Positions 52,208 through 64,000 of a stretch of DNA of 64,000 bases are shown here, piece after piece. The notes under the pieces were generated by a model, which saw only the letters and a program-made list of their open reading frames with translations, searched no databases and was not told the origin of the DNA. Location: assembly GCA_021397835.1 (NCBI GenBank), contig JAJFZO010000191.1:6577001-6641000 (forward strand), given 5' to 3'. Position 1 is the stretch's first letter, and each line of letters starts with the position of its first letter. Origin of the DNA: Moringa oleifera. Lineage: Eukaryota > Streptophyta > Magnoliopsida > Brassicales > Moringaceae. Position numbers and translations under genes: made by a program.

Positions 52208-52320
52208 TTGTTATTAGCTGGTTTTTTTGGACTCTTACATTCTAATTAATGCTTTGAATTCGTGATTGTTATTAGCTGGTTTTTTTTGACTCTTATATTC
52301 TAATTAATGCTTTGAATTCA
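52208..52320. repeat. Recent two-copy tandem duplication, about 57 bp
   Basis: The segment from TTGTTATTAGCTGG to GCTTTGAATTC occurs twice in a row with only two or three differences (one in the T run, one C/T). It ends about 230 bp before the left end of the Harbinger element. Confidence 0.9.
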
Positions 52321-53474
52321 ATTTATGCTTCGTTTGCAGCGGATGCCATATTAACAATTCGTCCGGAGTATAATCTTTCATCTCATCACCAAATGCAAGT
52401 TAAATTTTTGAAAGATTATAAAAAAGAGTGTTTGATAATTTTCAAAGCAATTGAAAAAGATATTAGTCGTATAATTATGATTAATGGACTAACAACAGGC
52501 ACAGAACTATGATTAACTTTTCAGTGTATTGCCCTAAAAGGATATTCTTTAGGCCGTCCCTAATAAAGATGAAAAATAGCATTTCATCATTAAAAATTGA
52601 TCAAATCGTTTTCAATCAGACTACAAATTCACTTTTTCAATTTGATCCAATGATATACCAAATTAAAGTATTTTTAAATTATTTTTTATAAATTATATTT
52701 TTTTTATAAATTATTTTTTAAAAATTTTTAAATTAAAAATATTTTTGATCAATAACTTAATAAATATGTAATATTATTAAGAAAAAACTATACTATTAAA
52801 AATATCTCATCAAGATCTTTAAAACAAGACCAATATTCAATATATAATTTTTTTATTTAAATTATTAATAATAATAATTTATTTAATTGATAATAAAATT
52901 ATATATATTATTGAAATTATTATTTAAAAACATATAAAAATTTAAAGTAATTTATAATTTATGATATAATTTAAAATTTTGCATGAATATGATAAAAATA
53001 AAATTTCTTTCGATTGATAATATACTACAATAAATATAATAACGCATTAACGATTACAACTTAAACTGAAATTACAACATTCATTAAAATTAAAATACTT
53101 CAACATTAATAAACTAACCTTAAAACTATTTAGAATGTGGAAAGTCATCTCCACTTTTTTTTACACTACTAAAATATTGATTAAAAGCATTAAATGATTC
53201 ACTCACTCATTCAGATTAATGATCTCGACCTCGTTTTACGAAATTTTTATTTATTCATTTCGAATAACTTCACGTAATATCGAATTTTTTATAAAATCAA
53301 CATCTTTCTCTAAAATCTTATTTTTCTCTCTTCATTCTCACAATTCTAAATTTTTTGCCTCATTTTGAGCTCGTAGAAGTTGGAGCTCAACATTCTTTTG
53401 GAGTAGTGATTGCGCTGCTTGCATAAAGATACCGTTTCCTTGGATAATTTCTTTCAGTTTATCTGTTTCTTCCT

Positions 53475-54180
53475 TCATAGATTTGAAATATTCTTTGAAA
53501 TTTTTATTTTGTTTTTCTTTTTGTTCCTCCTAACAGGACGTTGAGATTCAGTATTATCATTATACAAATCCTCATATTCAAAATCATTATTTAAATCAAT
53601 ACAAAATGATGATGAACCTATGGACTTCGACGAGTTGGATTCTAAATGAGATGCGTTGCTTTTTATGGATAATAGTTTGATTGGGATCAGCATTAGCAAA
53701 TTTCTCAATATTTTTAAGAATAAATCACACATGATCAAATTTAAAACCTCTTTTGAATGTCGGATCTTCTTCTAGTAAAAATTTGGCTTTATCTAATTGC
53801 AAGACACCATTAAATAAATGATGTGAACATACAAAAATTTTATCAAATTTAGTAAAAAAAAAAATAGAATAAGTATTTACAATATCTTGTTCCGAAGCAC
53901 CACTTGGATTTAAATTTTCAATTTGACGAATACATCCTCGTGACTCGGCAACAGCTGCCATGATTGTTTGCATTCGTGCTTATAGAAATCTCCTCGGTCG
54001 AACATTTGTAATGTGTGCTGGCAAAGCTTTATGATATTCTTCTTTAATACGAGACCAAAATTGAAGAGTTGATTGATTTGTGCCAATAATCGCATTTTGA
54101 GAAATATCAAGATAAATATGACACAAAAGTCTATCTTCATTGTTAGAATATGAAGCAGTATGTACACTAATTTAGGTCTT
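53475..54180 (-). pseudogene. Harbinger Myb-like accessory protein, decayed
   Basis: On the minus strand, fragments in shifting frames read a SANT/trihelix-like segment (NEDRLLCHIYLDISQNAIIG, STLQFWSRIKEEYHKAL), then ARMQTIMAAVAESRGCIRQ, NLNPSGASEQDIVN and FKRGFKFDHVWFILKNIEKF. This is the order in the plant Harbinger ORF that lies opposite the transposase and helps it bind or enter the nucleus. Stops (for example before ARMQT) and shifts, plus an unrelated T-rich insert around 53850, show loss of function. Confidence 0.75.
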
Positions 54181-54350
54181 TTGCCTTAACTTTGAACTTG
54201 AAGATACAGTTGAAATAGTGTATGCTTTAATCTTGCAAGATGTTTTGAAAAGATAATATAAAAAATCTCTTGATTTTGAACATAACAATTCACTACCTAT
54301 TTATATAATTGGTAGAGTGTATAATAATTTATGAATATTGTTTTATGATA

Positions 54351-55142
54351 GATCTTGGATATTGTGTGATTTGAAACGAACGGTTTAGATTGAATTATTT
54401 TTTTCATCCAACAATTCGTACAAGATACATTGTATATTGTCACATGCCTTATAGTGTATGACAGACCTTGGATATTGTGTGATTTGAAACGAACGGTTTA
54501 GATTGAATTACTTCTTTCATCCAATGGTTTATACAAGATACATTGTATACTGTCACATACTTTATAGTGTATGACAAACCTTGAATATTGTATGATTTAA
54601 AACGAACGGTTTAGATTAAATTGCTTTTTTCATCCAACGATTCGTATAATAGATATTGTATATTGTCACATGCCTTATGGTGTATGACAGACCTTGGATA
54701 TTGTGTGATTTGAACCGAGCAGTTTAGATTAAATTATTTTTTTCATCCAACGGTTCGTATAAGATACGTTGTATATTATCTCATGTCTTATAGTGTATGA
54801 CAGATCTTGGATATTGTGTGATTTGAAATGAACGATTTAAATTGAATTGTTTTTTTTCATCCAACGGTTCGTACAGGATACGTTGTATATTGTCACATAC
54901 CTTATAGCGTATGATAGACCTTGGATATTGTGTGATTTAAAACGAACGGTTTAGATTGAATTACTTCTTTCATCCAATGGTTCGTACAATATACATTGTA
55001 TATTGTCACATATTTTATAGTGTATGATAGATCTTGGATATTGTGTGATTTGAAATGAACGGTTTAGATTGAATTACTTTTTTCATCCAACGATTCGTAC
55101 AAGATACGTTGTATATTGTCAAATGCCTTCATTTTTATTTAT
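54351..55142 (+). repeat. 113 bp minisatellite, seven copies
   Basis: The word GA(T/C)CTTGGATATTGTGTGAT begins at 54351, 54464, 54577, 54690, 54803, 54917 and 55030, giving a period of 113-114 bp. Each unit continues GAACGGTTTAGATT, TTTCATCCAACGG/ATTCGTAC and TTGTATATTGTCACATGCC. A truncated eighth start appears near 55148. Neighbouring units are about 85-95% alike. The array fills the space between the divergent Harbinger ORFs, where the bidirectional promoter would be. Confidence 0.92.
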
Positions 55143-55247
55143 AAAATACCTTGGATATCATTATCTATTTTGTTATTCAACCTTTTTTTCATATTTTCAG
55201 TTAATCATCCATAAATATTATAAGCAACTATGAATTAGTCCTTCTCA

Positions 55248-56565
55248 TATGTCATCTTCATCTTCGTCTTCATTCTCAAGCATCGATGATGAACTATATC
55301 TTACTCTATTTATTGAGACACATTTGCATACCCTTTAAGCCTAACAATCAGCATTACTAAATCTATATATCTGTAATAATCGCTTGATGCTTGAGTATGT
55401 GAACAACCAAACTAGCCAACAATGACATAGAGGTTCAGTTCATGGTCATAGAACGATCAACCGTGATCGAGCAGCAGCTGCACATAATTTATGGAATGAT
55501 TACTTCACTAAGAATCCAAGGTTTGATGATTCAATGTTTCGTAAACGATTTCGAATGGGTAAAAATTTATTTCTTTGCACTATTAATGCTGTTGAAGCTC
55601 ATGACAATTACTTTGTGTAACGACGGGATGCGTTAGGTAAACTTGGATTGTCTAGTTTACAAAAAAATAACAATAGTTTTTTAAATATTGGCTTATGGTA
55701 TACCTGCAGATGCAACTGATAAATACATAAAACTTGAAAAATCTACAACAATTAAAAGTGTGAAAAGATTTTGTTGAGCGGTTATGGAGATCTTTAGAGA
55801 GCGTTATCTGAGATCACCGAAGGCTATTGATGTTGAAAGGTTGCTCAAAATTAGTGAGAAACATGGATTTCCTGAAATGTTAGGAAGTTTAGATTGCATG
55901 CATTGGAAGTGAAAAAATTGTCCTACTGCTTGGGCAAGACAATATAGTGGACGCAGTGGATCTTCAACTATTCTTGAAGTTGTAGCTAACTATGATTTGT
56001 GGATTTGGCATGCATATTTTGGCTTGCCTGGTTCTAATAACGTTATTAATGTCCTGGAGACGTCCCACTTATGTTCAAATCTTTCTAAAGGTATAGCACC
56101 TCCAGCTCATTATGTCATTAATGGAAATGAGTACCATATGGGTTATTATTTAGCTGATAGTATATATCCTAAATGGTCAACTCTTGTACAAACAATTCAT
56201 GATCCTCGAGGTCCAAAGAAAAAATTATTTGTGAAGATGCACGAAGCATGTAGAAAGGATGTCGAACGTGCATTTGGGGTTCTTCAATCAAGATTTGCAA
56301 TAATTCAAGGACCTGCACACTTTTGGCAAAAAAATGTGCTCCATAATATAATGACTACATGCATAATAACGCGATATTGATAATGATATTAAAAATTGGC
56401 GAGAAGCACCAATCCCAAAAGTTGAGATGAGAGTAGATGAAACTATGAAGTTTCAAAAATTTTTTGCTTGACGTAAGCAAATCAAAAACAAAGAGGCTCA
56501 TTTTACACTTCGTGATGCATTGGTTGAACATTTGTGGAATCGTCATGGTAATTCAGAGAACTAAA
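55248..56565 (+). pseudogene. Harbinger transposase (DDE_Tnp_4 type), broken
   Basis: Starting MSSSSSSSFSSIDDE, the frames in order show the N-terminal helices (LWNDYFTKNPRFDDSMFRKRF, then LGKLGLSSLQK), the catalytic GSLDCMHWK with the first Asp, NCPTAWARQYSG, DLWIWHAYFGLPGSNNVINVL, YHMGYYLADSIYPKW, and KDVERAFGVLQSRFAII with the third acidic residue. The usual second Asp (SNNDINVL) is Val here. There are stops after FV (55619), in the FC*AV and HWK*K positions, and shifts near 55690 and 56370. The longest open piece is 55997-56380. It is about the normal length for plant PIF transposases and clearly inactive. Confidence 0.9.
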
Positions 56566-59500
56566 TATTGTAATGTGTTAGTGATTTTATTTTGTCTTGT
56601 ATCAATTATGTAATGAAATTTTAATATCAATTTGAATCATGTATTTAAAGCTACTCTATCAAGAAATTATATATTATCGTAAAAATATAAGTAACTCATA
56701 AAAATAATTAAGTTGAAATTATGATAAAAAATTGTTTATAAAATTTAATTGATAAATTATTAATTTTAAAAATTATTAAAAATTATAATTTATTACATAA
56801 TATCAATTTTTAAAAAATATATAAACATAAATTAAAAATTTAAATTATATTAATTATTTTGAAAATATTTATAAATTAATTAATATTTATAAATATTTTT
56901 ATTGATAATTATTATTTATATTATTAAAATAATATTATAACACCAATTTGATGTAAATGGGTCGGAGATGAAAAAAATTTGGTATTGAAGTATTCTAAAA
57001 AGATTTTTTATTAACACCAAATTAGTGTTAAATTTAGTGTATGGGGTTGGAGATGGTCTTATAAGGAATGTTGATGTTTATGATATTATGAAAAGTGCTA
57101 TAATTTTTATTGGCTTGTATTTTAATATTGTAATTGATAATTGCAGCAAATTATATGGTAGCAGAGGGATTGTTGAGTGAAAGATACAATAATATTCTCA
57201 TTGTATTACTTTAATATATTGAAAGATATTTTCAAGTTAAGTCACATGAAAAATATTGCATATCATGCTTCAAAGCTAACTATATTTGTGCATAATTATA
57301 TCTTTTTATTGTCTTGGTTGAAAGAGGTATATATAGACATATACGATGCACCCAAATAAGACATGTTTGTTTCAACACTCATCACTTTCAATAACATTTA
57401 TGACCATAAAAACATGATTAGACATTATGATGATTTTAAGCTTGCAAAAACTACAAAAAAGAATAGAAACTACTTCTATTATCTTGGATAGCATATTTTG
57501 GATAGATTGCTACTTACTTATGGCAAAACTATCTGCTCCTTTTACAAGATTATTGTTGTATATTATAGATTCAAACGAAGAACTTTCATTGGGTTATGTT
57601 TAATGAAGAATTCATATGACTAGAATGAAAACAATACATATATTTAGAGGAGAAGGAGACTAGATGAGCCTTATTCAAAAATTATTAAAACATGTTAAGA
57701 TATACAAACGCAACGTGATCTTATTTTAGTAGCTTATTTTTTCAATCTTGCATTTCAATAAGATCAACAAAATTCTATTCAAAGATCCAAGGTGATCGAT
57801 GGTATTTTTGATATTGTTGATGAGAATAAGTGCACACAATCAGGTTAAAAAAAATCATACTTATGAATATTAAGTTTATTATTACTCAGTATTCTTGGTT
57901 ATAACTTGTTTGGATTTAGCTTTACTATTTTTTATTTTATTTTTTATTCATAGATGAATAGTAAAAAAATATTAGGGCATAATGCTCCAAATTTGTAAAG
58001 ATTGACCGTTAGAATTTTCACTCAAAATTAACTTCTTCATCTTCTTGTTGTGAACATAATTAGTGTGTTTTTGAACACATTCATACAAAAAAAGTGAAAT
58101 AGAGTAAAGCATCAATTAAAGACTTAACAATTTTGTATATATTTGTTACACTTTGCACTTGAAAAATAGGTGTAAATAAATTCCTTTCTCTTTAATATCA
58201 TGTTCATGTATTGTTAATATTATACTTGATTAGTTATTATAACTCTTGTTGAAAAATAATATGTTTTATATGTGATTAAGTTTCATTTAAAGAAGAAAGA
58301 TTATAATCTTAAAATAAATTTTAAAAGTATAGATATGATAGATTTTTGGACTCTTAAAGATGTAGAGCTTGGTGAACTTGTTTATGAAAAATTAAAAACT
58401 CTCAATATGTCATTTTAGTTGTTGAAGAATTAAGAGTTAAATATAACATACATGATGGTGATGAAAATGTAGATGAAATGGAAGCTTCAACAAGAGTAGA
58501 TATGCAGATCATTTGAGGTTGAAATTGGTGATGTTCAAAGTAATACTTTTAACAATATTTTAAATTTGATAGTATTATTTTTTATTTATTGTTGAAAAAT
58601 TTAATTATGTTGTTATGATTTTGTGATTAATTGATTATCTTGCTTGTTTTTATTAAATTGGCATTGGATTAGTTTAACTTTATATGTTTTAGTATATTAA
58701 AAATTATCTAGATTAATGATGATGATGTTTTTTCCTTGTTTGTGAATTTTTTATTTAATAATTTCATGAATTTAATGAAATTTTTTATTTGTTTTATATT
58801 TTTTATTTATTTATCTTTAAAATTTTGTTAATAACTTATTACACCATTGTGGTATAACTTTCAAGTCAATCTAAGTCTAATCTCTAAGCCTTGAACCTCT
58901 CTCTTTTCTGATTTGATGACCGATCCAATTTTGCAAAACATTGATAATGTATATAATAAAATATATCTATACATTATAATTTTAAGTAAAAATAAAATTT
59001 AATTACATTATAAGATATAATACATATAATATATAATAATACAAGATATAATATATTACTTTCTATGATTATGATTGCAACATAAAATAATACGTACAAT
59101 AACAAATATATATATATAGTGATTATAAAAAAATAAAAATTAAATTAGTCAATTATTATTAAATATAATACATATAATATGTTGATGTTAATATTTTATA
59201 ATTATAACATATAGTAATATATATATATATAGTATGTTTGCATATTGATTATAAGTTATAACAAAGTTTCAAGATATCATAAGACTTAGTGCATATAGAG
59301 TTATACATATAATTTATTTAATTTAATACATTATGATTACAAGTTTATCAATTAATTAGCTAAATGATTAGTGATATATTAAGGAAATAATGTTAAAGTA
59401 AAATGAATGTAGATTTCGTCAACATAGTATATTACGATTAAAGTTAACGATATTTAATAATTTAAGATAACTTATTACAATAGTAATTAAATTATGCATT

Positions 59501-60929
59501 TTTATAAAAAGTCATACAATTTTAGTTGAAAATCGCTATTTTAATTTAATGATTTTTTAACAAAATTACTATTGAAATCAAAACATTTTGCAGTAGTCAT
59601 CAAAAGTTACCATATTCGAAGTGAATGATTTGAATTTAACACCTAGTGTGAGTAACAAAGTAAATAATCATATAATTTATTAATTTTAATAAAAAATTAA
59701 ATATGTATGAGCCATCTGTTATAGTTTTGCAAGCCGTTCATATTTATTGTATTTCTTGTCCAAATTTAAGATGCAACAAATGTGATGGGTGAACTATTTA
59801 TAAAATAAAAGTTAGATCGATCATCAAACTTTTAGAAAATAATTTCATATATGGATCAACCTAAATTATTCCTTTTCATGATGATGAGATAGATGATCCA
59901 AATATGACATTAATAAATATTAATGGTAAAGAAGAAAATATATCAATAAGCCAAAATTTGAAAGTTATTCAGATAAGAAAGAGGGCGAGGAACTAGAAAA
60001 TGAAGAGGAAGATTTCAAAATGATGATTAATTAGTTAATTTTTTTACATTATGTTTGAATTAATTTTTATGTGCACATTAAATTATTTGATATGTAATGA
60101 TTGAACTATTTATTCTATTATTAGGGGCACAAATTTTAGGCACTATGCATCGATGGATTATTTAACATGTATTTCAAGAGGTTTAGCTTAATTTATGAGG
60201 GAAATTATTAAATGTTTTCTATGAATTTATCTATTGTATTGACTTAGATGTATTGACTTTATTCACATGAATAGATGAAAGGATGAAGAAGACGAGATGA
60301 CTTTGAAGGGAGAGGTTGTAACATTGATATTCTATGATCAATATCTCTATTCTCGCACCCTTAAGATGAGGAAGAGGACACAACTACACCAGCTCCATAT
60401 ATAACGTTTGAAGCACTAAATGGGTTTCCAAGTTTTGTTTCTGACTCTTCGAGAGTTGCTATTACTAAATGCTACCATAGGGAGTTTATAGAGCACATGT
60501 ATACATTAGATTTGCATTGTTAATAACATACAAATATTCATAATTGTTTTTGTTACTTATATCATTATCTTTATATATTTTTTAATGCATTGATGATTTG
60601 TTTATTCTCTTACTTGATAGAATCAAGCCTTCAAATAAATAATCTATAAAGATTTATAAGATTTTACAAGAAATGATCGCCAATAATTTTCTAGGTACAC
60701 ATAGAAGATGGTTTCTACAGAAACCAATGATTTTTATTTAAAAAATTTAAGATATAATTAAATATAAAAATAAAATATTGTATTTATCATATCATGTTAT
60801 TTATTCATAAAAAATATTTTACATGGGATAAGGCAATATATGGTATGATAGGATCTGCATGGGAGGTTAAAGTCGCTAATTAATATGTTGATTTAATGTA
60901 TATATGTTATCATAAAATAAAAACTAGGC

Positions 60930-61870
60930 TTCATATTCATCCTAAATTACACATGAAAGTGATTATAGCGAGAATGGAACCACTCATGACATAAATAAGA
61001 GCACAACATGACTTATAAAAATCAACAAAGAGAAATAAGCAAACTTGGATCAAGTCCCTCTCGACATAATGTAAGTTAATATTTTCTACAAAATTATTTT
61101 TGATGCATGGCACAAATGACATTCAAATTACTCATATAAATTTAAACAAAAATGGCATATTTGTTGCTTATTTATTATTATTATATTTTGTAGGCGAATG
61201 AATGTGGTCAAAATCCAACTAATATGTAATTTTTTGAAACAGACTCATACCAAGAAATTCAATGCCGATAAGTTCATTAATGAGCATGTCAAACAAGTAA
61301 ATGTAAGTTTTTTTTTTCAATATTTAACAAATAAATTTAATTAAATACTTCCTTATTTGATTATTCGATTTGGGTAATGAATCAATTAACATAAGTTATT
61401 TTCTTGTAAGATGGTATCAAGAAGTTGGTTGTCTTTGCCTTTTAACCACAAAATGATCTTTTAAGACTTTTGAGATAGATTACAATAAGCTCTACTATGA
61501 CAGTAGGTAAAGAGAATAAGTATCTAGTGTAAGGACTTAGTTTAGAAGCACATTTATACTATCCAGGCAGTAGGTCCAACAATGGACGCTTTGTCAATGA
61601 TACAACCACGCAAGATATGTGCTCTTAGATGAACATTATGAATGAGTACTAAGCGTAAAAATGTAAAGATATAGAGAAACGTTTAAAGGAGAAGTGTAAG
61701 ACTACAGAGGAATGTTTAGAGAAAGAATGTAAGAGAAGGGGCAAAAGCAAGATCATATACGTTATGAGTACAAAGAGGCTAAGATGGAGTAGTATATCCA
61801 TAGGATGAATACTCTGTTCTCTAGTGGCCCACTTTTTGGCTTATTTCCAGCATCACCTGACGATTTTGTT
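60930..61870 (+). pseudogene. En/Spm transposase_24-like remnant
   Basis: Broken plus-strand frames read YKNQQREISKLGSSPSRHN (resembling the N.RNR...HT.GS block of plant En/Spm-type proteins), then ANECGQNPTN and LKQTHTKKFNADKFINEH (resembling ELFK.THTKKNG.FVDE), and later an acidic/lysine-rich coiled coil (about 61650-61790). Order and position before the CACTA end support the call; similarity is weak and from memory. Confidence 0.45.
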
Positions 61871-62090
61871 AATATTTAGGTTAATTTTCATTTTTCTTGG
61901 TTGTAATTGATCGGAATAGTATAATATTATGTAATAATTAACTTTTCATGTGTATATGTAATTTGAATAAAAGTTAATTTCAATTATTTTGTTTCTTTAT
62001 GTGTGTTAATTTTATATTATAATCAAATAATATAAAAAACTAAATAATTAAAATAAAATTAAAATAAATTTTTAAAAAATTAAATTAATT

Positions 62091-62419
62091 TAATGATGAT
62101 CTAAATGATTAACCAAGTTCCTCACTAAAAACTTTGCTTAGTGATGAACAATTTCATCACTAATCCATCGTCAAAATTTTTAAGACCATCACTAATTGGC
62201 TACAAATGTCGATTGTTAATTTAATGATAAAATCTAGTCAATTATCAAAATAGTGAGGGATCTTAAATTCTATGGTTAGGTGCCATCGTAACCAATTTTT
62301 AATGATGAAAATTTTTTATCATCAGTCCATCACTAAATTCCTTAGTGGTAGAATTTTCAAGTTTTGAGATGAAATTTTTTGTCACTAAATTTCAATTTTT
62401 TGGAGTGATTATTGTAGTG
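62091..62419 (+). repeat. CACTA subterminal repeat region and terminus
   Basis: About ten imperfect direct and inverted copies of ATCACTAA, TTAGTGATGA and TCATCACTAAT occur within 330 bp, ending in the CACTA terminus (complement at 62415-62419). Such words are binding sites for the element-encoded TnpA-type protein in well-studied members. Confidence 0.65.
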
Positions 62420-62499
62420 AAAATTTAGAGAGAGAAAGTAGAAATTGAATAAAGCATTTACATGATTACTTTAAATTTTTTTTTGAAAAAATAAAGAGA

Positions 62500-64000
62500 T
62501 CTAAGAAAATTGTTATTAAAACTCAGCATGGAGGTGATGAAAAAATGTCACAAGAAATTTTTATATTTTTTTTTTATCATGAACTTGCAAGAACTGATAT
62601 TGTAAATATGATAATTTTTGCTAGAGTACCCCATTTTTTACGATTGAACATGTGAGATTTAGAAAATATTCAATTCATCCTTTATCAAAGATGGTGTCTC
62701 AAAATATTTTTCAAAGTAATATGATGACAATTTATAGAAATGGGAGAAAAAAAATGATGAAATTGTTAAATATAAATGAAGTCTTATTGACATTACTAAT
62801 GATATCTAGGAATTAAAAAAAAAAAAAAGGGATATATAGTGATCAGTGTATATTAATTGATGATTTTTGAAGCTTACATGGTTGAATCATAAAGTACTTC
62901 ATTTTTGTTTTTTATTTAATTTTTTTATAAACACCAATATATGATTATATCAACTTTGTAATAATAGTTTAGATTTATTTATGTGTCTTTTTCAAACACT
63001 TCAAAGGTTATTTTTGAGGTGTTAATGAAATGTTTCATGGATTAAACCATAGATAGTAAATTCTTTACTTTAAGTTGTGATAATCATTCTACAAATGAGG
63101 TTGGCTTTCAAATCATATTGGATAAACTCAAATAGTAATTTGTTTATATGGCTAAGCAAATTTTTCACATGAGGTATGTGACACATATTTTGAATTTAAT
63201 TGTTAAACATGGATTGAATATAATTGCCAAAAAGTATTGGAAGAATTCAAGATAGTATACCTTATTGGACTACAATCCTTAAAAAATGAAAAAAAATGAG
63301 AAAACTACACATTTATTTTCTTGATGCTTAATATGACTTTGCTATATAAAAAATGTGTTTCCTGGCTTAAAACAAAGTAAGTTACAATATAAGTCTTTAC
63401 TTACTGAATGTGATTTGGATTTTTGCAAGTAATTATGTGAGAAAATTAGAGTTATTTTATAACATGGCTAAGATATTTTTGGGGACTACATATCATACAA
63501 TAATTTTTTTTAATGTATAGATATATAATATTAAAATAATATAAGTGAATTGCAAAATATTGAAAACAGCATTATAAAGTTGATGGCTTCACATATGATC
63601 AAAATATAGAAAAAAATATTAGGATGTCATTCATACAATATTATTTATGGCAACCGCCTTGGATCTTAGATTGAAAATGAACATAATTCACTATTTCTTT
63701 GAGCAAATATACCAAGAAAGGATTACTTTTGAAATTGAGATAGTAAAGAAGATTATGATTAATTTAGTGTGACAGTATCGGAAAAAAATCATCTTCAAAA
63801 GATAATTACTAGAGAAATTCCTTTAGTGTTGTTAACATATTTGTCACTTTTATGTTCCGTTTCAGAAATTTATTTAAAAAATTTAAAATATTTTTGTTTG
63901 AATATTCAAAAAACTAATGTTAAGTCTGAATTTGATATTTATTTAGAAGCGACACTATTATCCTTTGTTGATGACTTTGGTATTAGCAAAAAACAATTGG
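62500..64000 (+). pseudogene. hAT transposase remnant, runs off the window
   Basis: In shifting plus-strand frames the order of hAT protein blocks is preserved: ELARTDIVNMIIFARVPHF (62580-62640), a KGYI.IS segment after an A run (62830), FHMRYVTHILNLIVKHGLN (63155-63215), MATALDLRLKMNIIHYFFEQIY (63640-63710, resembling the VLDPRYK block), and KSEFDIYLEATLLSFVDDFG (63925-63985) leading into the dimerisation domain beyond the edge. Many stops and A/T-run shifts interrupt it. The N-terminal BED finger was not found. Confidence 0.75.

Larger units (their letters stand above)
46560..52551. other. LAR upstream region and AT-rich intergenic DNA
   Basis: No further gene is seen. The first 2 kb hold a diverged duplication (47150-48290) and a GA microsatellite (47394-47418). 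From 48600 to 50340 the DNA is very AT-rich with local tandem repeats. Around 50390-51130 composition is more mixed but frames stay closed. A 66-codon stretch at 52312-52512 resembles a hAT-type N-terminal fragment (RPEYNLSSHHQMQVKFLKDY) only weakly. Confidence 0.45.
52552..57058 (+). mobile_element. PIF/Harbinger DNA transposon, near full length but inactive
   Basis: The ends read GGCCGTCCCTAAT on the left and, reverse-complemented, GACCATCTCCAAC on the right. They are related mainly by transitions, and the right one matches the usual plant Harbinger end. Both are flanked by TTA (52549-52551 and 57059-57061), the target duplication expected for this superfamily. Inside, a Myb-like accessory gene (minus) and a DDE transposase (plus) diverge, as is standard. 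Both are broken. The 4,507 bp length is normal for the family. Confidence 0.8.
57062..62419 (+). mobile_element. Probable decayed CACTA (En/Spm) element, right end at 62419
   Basis: At 62402-62419 the plus strand ends GGAGTGATTATTGTAGTG, the reverse complement of CACTACAATAATCACTCC, a classical CACTA terminus. It is followed by AAA as a possible 3 bp target copy. The 330 bp before it carry repeated ATCACTAA / TTAGTGATG words typical of CACTA subterminal regions. A transposase_24-like remnant precedes it. No left CACTA end was found, so the left limit given here is only the end of the previous element. The interval 57062-60200 is stop-filled and I recognise nothing in it. Confidence 0.5.

Overview
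This is a nuclear segment of a eudicot plant genome, most likely a woody, tannin-producing rosid. The evidence is GT-AG introns, a nuclear-type tRNA-Ile(AAU), AT-rich intergenic DNA loaded with plant transposons, and an intact leucoanthocyanidin reductase gene, which Arabidopsis and its relatives lack. I cannot name the species.

Four protein genes look intact. From left to right they are: a single-exon nepenthesin-type aspartic protease (4255-5643, +); a two-exon bHLH transcription factor of the TMO5/bHLH30 clade (29488-31495, +); a 14-exon multi-pass membrane protein with a C-terminal C3HC4 RING (36112-43985, +); and a five-exon leucoanthocyanidin reductase, LAR (46347-44715, -), which converges on the RING gene with 729 bp between stop codons. 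A tRNA-Ile(AAU) gene lies at 33306-33379 (-). All exon junctions were assigned by hand; every one is GT-AG and the reading frame closes without stops.

The gene order is informative. From memory of the Arabidopsis map, the protease and bHLH relatives are neighbours on chromosome 3 (At3g25700/At3g25710, TMO5), while another bHLH of the same clade and the membrane RING protein are neighbours on chromosome 1 (At1g68810/At1g68820). This window appears to keep all three in one row, as expected before duplicate blocks were differentially lost.

The 24 kb between protease and bHLH hold nested, decayed transposons: a 6.9 kb Ty1/copia element on the minus strand (LTRs at 10874-11963 and 16511-17741; gag zinc knuckle and integrase recognisable, reverse transcriptase apparently lost) abutting a Ty3/gypsy chromovirus integrase-chromodomain fragment (17742-18960). 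Both sit between two opposed blocks of short degenerate repeats (8281-8640 and 19790-20420) that resemble subterminal repeats of one larger DNA transposon. Another LTR-like sequence may be inserted inside the copia element (12381 to about 13300).

The right end (52.5-64 kb) is a DNA-transposon graveyard: a 4.5 kb PIF/Harbinger element (52552-57058, TTA duplications, divergent Myb-like and transposase ORFs, and a seven-copy 113 bp minisatellite between them), the 3' end of a CACTA element ending at 62419, and a hAT transposase pseudogene running off the window. Several diverged local duplications lie in gene-free DNA at 21.6, 47.2, 48.7 and 52.2 kb. I found no CRISPR array, rRNA or operon-like structure, and no convincing wholly new system. 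The most distinctive items are the three-gene synteny block, the minisatellite inside the Harbinger element, the possible 12 kb nested element, and an unexplained clean terminal-exon-like stretch at 32919-33050.
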